NCBI GenBank assembly: GCA_900555105.1
Contig: USJP01000013.1
Span: forward strand, 1 to 12,985
Reading direction: 5' to 3'
DNA: 12,985 nt
Source: an uncultured Coriobacteriaceae bacterium
Lineage (GTDB): Bacteria; Actinomycetota; Coriobacteriia; Coriobacteriales; UMGS124
Part shown: piece by piece, positions 1-5,264 of the stretch
Layout of the letters: every line of letters begins with the position of its first letter
Numbering within the stretch: position 1 is the stretch's first letter
Position numbers and translations under genes: made by a program
The notes under the pieces: model-generated
Database searches by the model: none
What the model saw: only the letters and a program-made list of their open reading frames with translations
Told to the model about the DNA's origin: nothing

Positions 1-245
1 CCAGCCTGGTCCTCGTCGAGCTTCTCAATGATAAGAACGTTGGCATCGGGGTCGATGTCGTTTGCCTCGAGGGCAGCAGCCTCGCCAGCAAGACCATAAC
101 CCACGACGAGGAGGTCTACCTCGCGGTCGAACTGAGCGTCCTCGCCCTCGGCCAGAGCCAGAGGAGCGATGGCGGCGAAGCTCGTCGCGGCGGCGCCAGC
201 AGCGGCGCCCTTAAGCAGATCCCTACGCGTGCATGCCTTGGACAT
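1..245 (-). CDS. Tat-exported FAD-binding flavoprotein, N-terminal part only
   Basis: The gene runs off the left edge, so only its first 81 or so codons are visible. It starts at the ATG on 243-245 with a strong Shine-Dalgarno (AAGGAGG, about 251-258) just upstream. Residues 1-32 form a twin-arginine signal peptide: CTRRDLLKGA, an alanine-rich hydrophobic stretch, then a probable ALA cleavage site. The mature part opens with DREVDLLVVGYGLAGEAAAL, the GxGxAG Rossmann motif of the FAD-binding fumarate-reductase/succinate-dehydrogenase flavoprotein family, and continues to an acidic strand end (LIIEK). It is most likely an extracytoplasmic flavin reductase or dehydrogenase. The substrate cannot be read because the catalytic part is missing. 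It lies downstream of and on the same strand as the membrane LuxR gene, separated by 381 bp that carry candidate regulatory repeats. The family call is well supported. Confidence 0.85.
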   Translation of the reverse strand, partial: MSKACTRRDLLKGAAAGAAATSFAAIAPLALAEGEDAQFDREVDLLVVGYGLAGEAAALEANDIDPDANVLIIEKLDEDQA

Positions 246-250
246 ACCTT

Positions 251-258
251 TCCTCCTT
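251..258 (-). promoter_or_regulatory. Shine-Dalgarno of the first flavoprotein gene
   Basis: On the minus strand the sequence AAGGAGGA ends 5 bases before the ATG at 243-245. It fixes the start of the partial flavoprotein and shows that the open frame reading through this spot in another phase is not the gene. Confidence 0.85.
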
Positions 259-264
259 TTTCTT

Positions 265-283
265 GGCAGGCAGTGTGCCTGCC
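265..283 (-). promoter_or_regulatory. Stem-loop in the 5' leader of the first flavoprotein gene
   Basis: A perfect 8-bp inverted repeat (GGCAGGCA / TGCCTGCC) with a 3-base loop lies 6 bases upstream of the Shine-Dalgarno. A second, 5-bp hairpin (GGTCT / AGACC, 307-321) lies further upstream. No U-run follows on the minus strand, so this is not an ordinary terminator. It may stabilise the leader or modulate ribosome access (inference). Confidence 0.5.
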
Positions 284-388
284 TGGAAGCTCGCGCCCCT
301 TTGCGCGGTCTTCCGTAGACCACTAGGTTGCCCCCGCACATCTTCGCTTCCCCCTGGGCTGCGTTGTCGTGCGGTGTGCCACCCATAG

Positions 389-441
389 TGGACTTCAGGG
401 TCCTTTGCTGATAGGTGCATTTAGAATGGACTTCAAAGTCC
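389..441 (-). repeat. Two copies of a palindromic operator-like repeat, 38 bp apart
   Basis: TGGACTTCAAAGTCC (427-441) contains a 6-bp dyad with a 2-base centre, GGACTT/AAGTCC. TGGACTTCAGGGTCC (389-403) is the same 15-mer with two changes and therefore a weaker dyad. The flanks continue to match for a few bases. The copies start 38 bp apart, upstream of the exported flavoprotein gene. A regulator-binding pair is the simplest reading; the neighbouring membrane LuxR protein is the obvious candidate (inference). Confidence 0.5.
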
Positions 442-626
442 CTGGTAGATGGTGTCAAGCGGCATGACCCAAAGGAGGTCCCCCTACAAATGCAGGGTTG
501 CTTACGAACGGCAAGATTCGCTTTGCAGGGGGCGAAAAACGTACCTGCGCGAGCCTGTTCTTGCCCTTTTGCGAACCCATCAAAGCCCTTGCAAAATGTC
601 AAGCACAAGAACGCAGGGGCGACCCC
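442..626. other. Intergenic DNA between luxR stop and the flavoprotein leader
   Basis: No convincing gene is seen here. An AAAGGAGG-like string at about 471-478 precedes an ATG on the plus strand, but the frame it opens has no protein-like character and runs antisense into the LuxR gene. At 557-612 there are nested inverted repeats: GTTCTTG (557-563) with CAAGAAC (606-612), and TTTTGC (567-572) with GCAAAA (591-596). A short AGGGG/CCCCT hairpin (614-628) overlaps the luxR stop. None is followed by a clear U-run, so a terminator is not proven. Confidence 0.4.
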
Positions 627-2045
627 CTACACGTTGCTGCGGCTCTCGACAAGGTCAATGAGCTCTTGTTGCGAGTGCACATCAAGCTTGCGATAGATGC
701 GCTTGACGTGAGTTTTCACGGTGTTGTACGACAGCGTGAGCTCATCTCGAATGTGATAGCCGTTGTGCCCGCGCGCAAGCATCCCGAACACCTCTCGCTC
801 ACGCTCGGTAAGACCGCACTCGCCCGCAAGGGCATCGCAGGCGCTCTCGATGAGCGCATCGCGATCGGGCGGTATGTCAACCGGAACAGGGAGTTCCTCA
901 ACGGGCTCCACACCTTGAATCGTGTCGGCAAAGGTAAAGCCGCGCAGGCCGAGAATCACATAGGCAAAGAGGGCAAGGACCACAACGCTCGTGACAAGTG
1001 ATGCCCCATCAGGTTGCGTGGCAAGCAAAGCGTTGCAAAGGTGCCCCAAATCAGCACCGAGAAACGTCCCTGCACCACTGGCAATCGCCCCACAGGCAAG
1101 CACCGCCAGGCTTCCGACCATATTGCGCGCGCACAAGGCGGCCATAACCGTCCACGACAAGACCTTGAAGCATGAGTTTCCGGCATCGAGCAACCCGTTT
1201 GCTGCACTGGGGGCCACATCGAGCGGGGCAAGCAAGAACCCGGCAACCACAAGGAGCGCTGCCACAGCAAAGAGTGCGTCGTCGTGACCCTTTTTTCCGT
1301 CGGGAGCCAGTACAAACCATGCGACAGCGACCAGCAGCACGCCAAGGCTGAGATAGCTGGAAACAGGTGTGAATTGAGAAATGCGCAACGACAAGGCGAA
1401 TCCAAACGCTGCGGAGAAAATGAGCATGAGAATATACACCTGATGACCCGGCGAAAGGAACGACCGAGGATTCGCCAGCGCAAGCTGCTCGACCGCTTTG
1501 CCCTCAATAGACTCGCGCCACACGGGAGTCACCTCGCGCCACAGAAGCAAAAGAGTCGACAAGGTGATACCAGCATCGGCAACGACTGACACACGAAACG
1601 ACGGAGCGGGCGAAACCGTCGTGACAAGCGTCGCCACGAGCGCAGCGCAAGCCACGCCGATAGAGGTGTGCTTGGGAGAGTCGGCATGGGCAAATGCGAT
1701 GCCTACGAGATAGTGATTGGCTGCGCCAGCCAAAGACAGCAACATGAGGCCCGCAGTCACCGCCGCAGGGCTTCCCGACACGCAAAGAAGCAGCCCGGAT
1801 CCCGCCACAGCGCAAGCAAATACAATGGGCGGCACCGCACGCGCCTTGATAAAGTCGGGACGGCGCAAGGCACAAAACAGCACGGCGAGCCCCACCACAA
1901 TGCCCACAAGAGTCTGGAATTCGCGAGCCAAAGGAAAGGTTTCACTCGTCACCGGGAAAATGCCATTGTTGAGGAGCCAGACTTGATAAGTCTCTAGCGC
2001 AAGTGCCAAGCTTGGCAACCCTACTGAACGCAGCGCGTTTTTCAT
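627..2045 (-). CDS. Membrane-bound LuxR-family transcriptional regulator
   Basis: A 472-residue protein. Roughly the first 370 residues are a series of hydrophobic helices (ten or more; examples are the stretches beginning LVGIVVGLAVLFCAL, VPPIVFACAVAGSGLLL and SLVTSVVVLALFAYVIL). After a linker containing EPVEELPVPVDIPPD, residues 412-472 form a LuxR/GerE helix-turn-helix: LTEREREVFGMLARG, then the recognition region LSYNTVKTHVKRIYRKLDV. The protein has no receiver domain, so a ligand or redox state is probably sensed by the membrane part and passed to the cytosolic DNA-binding head (inference). Polytopic LuxR regulators of this layout are common in Eggerthella relatives, beside genes for Tat-exported reductases. 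Here one flavoprotein gene lies downstream on the same strand and another is divergent. Start ATG at 2043-2045 with GGAAGG upstream. Architecture is certain; the ligand is unknown. Confidence 0.9.
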   Translation of the reverse strand: MKNALRSVGLPSLALALETYQVWLLNNGIFPVTSETFPLAREFQTLVGIVVGLAVLFCALRRPDFIKARAVPPIVFACAVAGSGLLLCVSGSPAAVTAGLMLLSLAGAANHYLVGIAFAHADSPKHTSIGVACAALVATLVTTVSPAPSFRVSVVADAGITLSTLLLLWREVTPVWRESIEGKAVEQLALANPRSFLSPGHQVYILMLIFSAAFGFALSLRISQFTPVSSYLSLGVLLVAVAWFVLAPDGKKGHDDALFAVAALLVVAGFLLAPLDVAPSAANGLLDAGNSCFKVLSWTVMAALCARNMVGSLAVLACGAIASGAGTFLGADLGHLCNALLATQPDGASLVTSVVVLALFAYVILGLRGFTFADTIQGVEPVEELPVPVDIPPDRDALIESACDALAGECGLTEREREVFGMLARGHNGYHIRDELTLSYNTVKTHVKRIYRKLDVHSQQELIDLVESRSNV

Positions 2046-2078
2046 ACTCGCCTTCCCCCCTGCCGACTATTTTTGGGC

Positions 2079-2087
2079 ATTCTACCA
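2079..2087 (-). promoter_or_regulatory. Extended -10 promoter for the LuxR gene
   Basis: On the minus strand TGG-TAGAAT reads as an extended -10 element (TGn followed by a TANAAT hexamer). It would start transcription near 2072, giving a leader of about 27 nt. No good -35 box stands at 17 bp, which suits an extended -10 or activator-dependent promoter. Confidence 0.4.
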
Positions 2088-2113
2088 CGGCAAATACAAA
2101 TGTACCCCTTGAT

Positions 2114-2130
2114 GGGTGACTACGGGTGAC
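2114..2130 (+). promoter_or_regulatory. Direct repeat GGGTGAC, one helical turn apart, between divergent genes
   Basis: GGGTGAC occurs at 2114-2120 and again at 2124-2130, exactly 10 bp apart, so both copies face the same side of the helix. The block lies about 50 bp upstream of the predicted luxR transcription start and about 100 bp upstream of the divergent flavoprotein start codon. Phased direct repeats of this kind are used by several activators, MalT among the LuxR family. It is a candidate site for the local LuxR protein (inference). Confidence 0.45.
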
Positions 2131-2227
2131 CTCGCGATGCCTATGGTTTGAAAACAGCCGGCGAGGCAAAGGAGAGCCCCGGCCGGATGTTGTACGCTCG
2201 TATAGATGCAAGAAGGGAATTGCAACG

Positions 2228-3955
2228 ATGGAACTCACCCGCAGGAACTTTGTCGCAAGCGCCGCCGCAGCAACCGCTGCCATGGGCATTGCCGGCACCG
2301 CGATGGCCGACGAGAACGCCTCGTCCACTGACGCACAGAGCTACTCCCAGACCCATGAGCCGCCCACGTGGGGCGTCGAGCACATGGCCGACATCGACTG
2401 GCTCGGCACCGCACCCGAGATCGCCGACGCCGACATCGTCGAGACGCGCGAGACCGACCTGCTCATCATCGGCGCAGGCAACGCCGGTATGGTTGCCGCC
2501 GCAACCGCCAGCGACGCCGGCATGAACTTCGAGATCTGCGAGAAGACCGGCCTTCTGGGCACCACGCGCAACTGGTACGGCGTGTGCAACTCCGCGCAGT
2601 GCAAGGAGGCCGGCAAGGAAGCCGACCCCATGTTCATGCTCAACGAGATCACCCGTTATGCCAACGGCAAGGTGAACCAGAAGGTCATCAAGAACTGGAT
2701 CGACAACTCCGCCGAGATGAGCGACTGGCTCGTCAACATCATGGACGGCTACGGATTCGACGTCTACTTCGAGACCAACACGGGCAATGAGCAGGGTGCC
2801 GGCGGCTGCCATTACTTCTGCGCCCCCACGCAGCACAACTTCAATGCCCGTGAGGACCAGCCCGAGGAGTACCAAAAGAAGACCCGCAACGAGCTGCTCG
2901 AAGACTACATCAGCAAGACCGGCCACGCCATCAACTACGAGTACGACCTCGCTAAGCTCGTCCGCGACGGCGACGGCCCTGTGACAGGCGCCATCTTCTC
3001 TACCAAGAACGGCTACGTGCAGATCAACGCCAAGAACGTCCTGCTCACCACCGGCGGCTATGCGGGCAACTATGAGATGCTCGAGGCGCTCAACCCCCTG
3101 CTCGTACGCTGCACCACCGCCCAGGACGGTTGGACTTTCAACACCGGCATGGGTATCAAGGCCGCCATGTGGATCGGCGCCGAAAAGGATGTCGAGCCCG
3201 CCGGCATGATTTGGGACCGCGGCCTCACCGAGCCCGGCACTCCTTGTGGTTTCGTGCGCGATGAGGAAACCGGCGGTTGGAAGTTCCCTCACCAGGGTCA
3301 GTTTAACCCCGCCTCGCAGCCCTTCCTGCGCGTGAACGCCGAGGGCGAGCGCTTCATGAACGAGTCCGGTCCCTATGACTGGAACGTGTATTGCTCTAGC
3401 CAGCAGACCTGCGGCACGTGGAACACCGTGTGGGACGCCAACTTCTGCGATGACGTCGTCAAGTTTGACAAGCTCGGCTGCGCCAGCCTCACCATCATCA
3501 TGCGTGACATGTTCATGCAGGAAGGCGGCGAGTTCGACAAGATGGCCGAGGAGGGCACCCTCGTCAAGGCTGACACGCTTGAGGAGCTCGCCGAGGGCCT
3601 GAACATCCCCGTTGACACGTTCCTCGCCACGGTCGAGCGCTACAACGAGCTCGCCGAGAGCGGCGTTGACGAGGACTTCGGCAAGGAGGACTACCGTCTC
3701 TCCACGCTCAAGACCCCGCCGTTCTATGGCGTTACCTGCGGCGGCACCCTCCTGTGCACTGGCGACGGCCTCAAGATCAATGAGCACATGCAGGTAAAGG
3801 ACACCCAGAACAAGGTCATCGAGGGCCTCTACGCCGCCGGTGACTGCTCGGGCAGCTTCTTCTCCGGCGTGTATCCCGAGCTCTTCCCGGGCCTTGCCTG
3901 CGGCCGCACGATGACCGAGGCACGTCAGGCCGTCAAGTTCATCGCCGGCGAGTAA
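2228..3955 (+). CDS. Tat-exported FAD-dependent reductase of the fumarate reductase flavoprotein family
   Basis: A 575-residue protein. The frame is open from 2126, but the start is placed at ATG 2228 because AAGAAGGG (2210-2217) precedes it and a twin-arginine signal begins there: LTRRNFVAS, hydrophobic core, probable AMA cleavage after residue 27. Residues 76-100 hold the Rossmann FAD motif (LLIIGAGNAG) and EKTG; the C-terminus has the second FAD-contact motif GLYAAGDCSGS. No CxxCH haem motif or FMN-binding domain is present, so electrons must come from a separate partner. In the family core (RVNAEGERFMNE) the arginine that donates a proton in fumarate reductases is expected just after NE; here the sequence is SGPYDW, with Tyr383 at that place. 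The His and second Arg of the fumarate site are also not seen. It is therefore probably a reductase for another organic acceptor. It is divergent from the LuxR gene and has its own terminator. Confidence 0.88.
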   Translation: MELTRRNFVASAAAATAAMGIAGTAMADENASSTDAQSYSQTHEPPTWGVEHMADIDWLGTAPEIADADIVETRETDLLIIGAGNAGMVAAATASDAGMNFEICEKTGLLGTTRNWYGVCNSAQCKEAGKEADPMFMLNEITRYANGKVNQKVIKNWIDNSAEMSDWLVNIMDGYGFDVYFETNTGNEQGAGGCHYFCAPTQHNFNAREDQPEEYQKKTRNELLEDYISKTGHAINYEYDLAKLVRDGDGPVTGAIFSTKNGYVQINAKNVLLTTGGYAGNYEMLEALNPLLVRCTTAQDGWTFNTGMGIKAAMWIGAEKDVEPAGMIWDRGLTEPGTPCGFVRDEETGGWKFPHQGQFNPASQPFLRVNAEGERFMNESGPYDWNVYCSSQQTCGTWNTVWDANFCDDVVKFDKLGCASLTIIMRDMFMQEGGEFDKMAEEGTLVKADTLEELAEGLNIPVDTFLATVERYNELAESGVDEDFGKEDYRLSTLKTPPFYGVTCGGTLLCTGDGLKINEHMQVKDTQNKVIEGLYAAGDCSGSFFSGVYPELFPGLACGRTMTEARQAVKFIAGE

Positions 3956-3995
3956 GCAGGCATTTGGCGAGCTAACACGCCCATACCGCATCACC

Positions 3996-4032
3996 GAGGC
4001 CGTGCCTGCGCAACGCAAGCACGGCCTCTTTT
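3996..4032 (+). terminator. Rho-independent terminator of the flavoprotein gene
   Basis: A perfect 10-bp stem, GAGGCCGTGC (3996-4005) with GCACGGCCTC (4019-4028), loop of 13 bases that can extend the stem with TGC/GCA, followed by TTTT. It begins 40 bases after the stop codon. Confidence 0.88.
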
Positions 4033-4040
4033 GTGCGCTG

Positions 4041-4197
4041 GAGCCATCAACCACTGGAACGCGCTGCGGGATTCCATCCGGAACCATCAACCACGGAACA
4101 CGCCACAGGCGCCAATCCAGAACCATCATCACGGGAACACGCCACAAGGCTCCTTTTGGAACCATCATCGCCGAAACACGCCTCAGGAGACCCATCC
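4041..4197. repeat. Four degenerate 39-40 bp tandem repeats
   Basis: Copies begin at 4041 (40 bp), 4081 (39 bp), 4120 (39 bp) and 4159 (about 39 bp). Each opens with GAACCATCA, then a CGGAACACGCC-like block, then a 12-17 bp segment that differs between copies. Copy 1 is the most diverged. The array starts 8 bases after a terminator and ends 64 bases before the XRE gene. Because 39 is a multiple of three, several frames stay open across it on both strands, including one continuous with the XRE gene; none has a Shine-Dalgarno. A binding-site array or a minisatellite are the two main readings. Confidence 0.75.
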
Positions 4198-4214
4198 TCG
4201 CGCGATAAGACTCC

Positions 4215-4237
4215 ATATCCCGTTTTGGGATATATCC
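4215..4237 (+). promoter_or_regulatory. Overlapping dyads at the XRE gene promoter, probable operator
   Basis: ATATCCC (4215-4221) and GGGATAT (4227-4233) form a perfect 7-bp inverted repeat with spacer GTTTT; the second arm is also part of the 10-bp palindrome GGATATATCC (4228-4237). The layout TATCC-N7-GGATA closely resembles the known HipB operator TATCC-N8-GGATA. It overlaps a possible -35 (TTGGGA, 4225-4230), which is 17 bp from a weak -10 (TAAAGT, 4248-4253). Autorepression by the XRE protein is the expected use (inference). Confidence 0.6.
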
Positions 4238-4261
4238 TTGCGGACAATAAAGTCCCGCCCT

Positions 4262-4525
4262 ATGGATACGAATCTCAATCGCGCCGTCGGCGTCGAACTC
4301 AAAGCCATGCGTGGCGAAGCAAACATGACCCAGGACGCCGTTGCCAAGAAACTCGGCAAGCCCCAGTCCTACGTAAGCAAACTCGAATCGGGCGAGCGCA
4401 GCTTGCGCCTGCCCGAGATATCCGACTATGCCGACGCGCTCAACATTCAGCTCGGCGACTTCATGCTGCGCGTTGACGTCTGCATCAAAGACTACCGACG
4501 GCTCAAAAAAGGACCGTTGGCGTAA
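4262..4525 (+). CDS. Small XRE/HipB-type helix-turn-helix regulator
   Basis: An 87-residue protein that is almost entirely one Cro/C1-type HTH domain: VGVELKAMRGEANMTQDAVAKKLG, then the recognition helix region KPQSYVSKLESGERSL and LPEISDYADALNI. The start at ATG 4262 matches the usual N-terminus of such domains. The frame stays open upstream through the 39-bp repeats, but nothing there resembles a Shine-Dalgarno or a domain. No ribosome-binding site is visible before 4262 either, and the predicted transcription start falls near 4260, so a leaderless message is possible. The length is that of HipB, but there is no hipA or other toxin gene on either side; the next gene is convergent. It is presumably an autoregulated DNA-binding protein with unknown targets; the repeats flanking it are candidates. 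Confidence 0.85.
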   Translation: MDTNLNRAVGVELKAMRGEANMTQDAVAKKLGKPQSYVSKLESGERSLRLPEISDYADALNIQLGDFMLRVDVCIKDYRRLKKGPLA

Positions 4526-4536
4526 GAAACCAGCGA

Positions 4537-4577
4537 GGCCTATCGCGCATCCATCCCCTGATGGCGCGCGATGGGCC
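4537..4577 (+). terminator. GC-rich hairpin after the XRE gene
   Basis: Arms GGCCTATCGCGC (4537-4548) and GCGCGATGGGCC (4566-4577) pair over 12 positions with one U-G pair and a 17-base loop. The stem is followed by CCTAAAATTTT, a poor U-run. It begins 12 bases after the XRE stop and probably ends that transcript; on the other strand it could stop transcripts arriving from the desulfoferrodoxin side. Confidence 0.55.
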
Positions 4578-4596
4578 CCTAAAATTTTGGACGCAG

Positions 4597-4691
4597 CCAT
4601 TTAACATACATTTCAAGTGTTCAGATGTATGTTATTTCATTAAAACACCAGTTGGCGCGTTTTTCAAAAATCTGAAATGTATGTTATTTCA
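4597..4691. repeat. AT-rich block with three copies of a 19-bp dyad motif
   Basis: The best copy, TGAAATGTATGTTATTTCA (4673-4691), is itself a 6-bp dyad around GTATGTT. A second copy at 4621-4639 keeps ATGTATGTTATTTCA exactly. The third lies inverted at 4597-4615 and keeps AACATACATTTCA. The outer copies therefore form a perfect 13-bp inverted repeat (4603-4615 and 4673-4685) bounding 83 bp and flanked on both sides by ATTT (4599-4602, 4686-4689). The block sits between the 3' ends of two convergent genes. It may be a cluster of protein-binding sites or a tiny inverted-repeat element; no gene is seen in it. Confidence 0.65.
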
Positions 4692-4712
4692 CAGTCCTGC
4701 AACTCGCTTGCG

Positions 4713-5084
4713 TCAGAACTCCGCCTTCCACAGCCCATGCAGGTTGCAATACGCGTACACCACGCCACCTTGCACGGGCGGAAACAACGCAGCGGGCTCG
4801 CCACCGGGCTTCAGATACCGAATGTCCACCCTGCCTGCAGCCGCAAGTGCAATCCACTCGATGTAGTGCTCCTCGGTCATCGGATGAGCAACCGAACCAA
4901 CCTCAACGCGCAAGCCATCTGCCTGCACCTGAACCACAGGTACGTGCTTCTCCACTGAAGCGTCCACGGAGCCGGGCACGAGCAACTCCATCTTCTCGCC
5001 GCAGCACACCGGGTTCACTCCGGCGTCATGCACCATCATTACCAAGTTGCCGCAATGGTTGCACCGATAGAACTTCACTTCCAT
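4713..5084 (-). CDS. dfx: Desulfoferrodoxin (superoxide reductase)
   Basis: A 123-residue, full-length two-iron superoxide reductase. The N-terminal desulforedoxin-like part has Cys8, Cys11 (CNHCGN) and Cys27-Cys28 (VCCGE), the rubredoxin-like FeS4 centre I. The catalytic centre II ligands are all in place: His47 in EKHVPV, His67 and His73 in HPMTEEHYIEWI, and Cys113 and His116 in YCNLHGLW. The Glu45-Lys46 pair before His47 matches the residues that steer superoxide and open the iron site in characterised enzymes. The enzyme reduces superoxide to peroxide in the cytoplasm without making oxygen, using electrons from rubredoxin-type donors; no donor gene is adjacent. Start at ATG 5082-5084 with GAAGGGAG upstream. 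It is apparently a single-gene unit, convergent with the XRE gene. Identification is firm. Confidence 0.96.
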   Translation of the reverse strand: MEVKFYRCNHCGNLVMMVHDAGVNPVCCGEKMELLVPGSVDASVEKHVPVVQVQADGLRVEVGSVAHPMTEEHYIEWIALAAAGRVDIRYLKPGGEPAALFPPVQGGVVYAYCNLHGLWKAEF

Positions 5085-5208
5085 GCCAGGCTCCCTTCAC
5101 TCAAGCGGACGTACCGTCCCGATTTGTTTATCCCCGCGCACACAACATTCATGCAAGATGGAGCAACATCGCGGCGTTTTGCCCTGCACAAGAGTGACAA
5201 TCGAGCCT

Positions 5209-5217
5209 CTTATAGCA
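5209..5217 (-). promoter_or_regulatory. Possible extended -10 promoter for desulfoferrodoxin
   Basis: On the minus strand TGC-TATAAG fits an extended -10 element. Transcription would begin near 5202, giving a leader of about 118 nt to the ATG. No clear -35 is present, and no gene is seen between this site and the start codon. Confidence 0.3.
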
Positions 5218-5264
5218 CGGCGCATGGAACAGCCCGACGCTGTTGTATCCCACATAAAGGCGAC

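Noticed and set aside
4041..4197. CRISPR array
   Set aside because: The repeats are degenerate, the variable parts are only 12-17 bp, there are four units, and no cas gene is near.
4031..4261. N-terminal extension of the XRE protein through the tandem repeats
   Set aside because: The frame is open, but there is no ribosome-binding site, copy 1 is out of period by one base, and XRE domains normally begin near residue 1 of the 4262 start.
2141..4600. An 819-codon minus-strand open frame antisense to the flavoprotein and XRE genes
   Set aside because: It is opened by the GC-biased third positions of the plus-strand gene; its product is repetitive in V, L, A and G with no domain, and it runs through a terminator and the 39-bp repeats.
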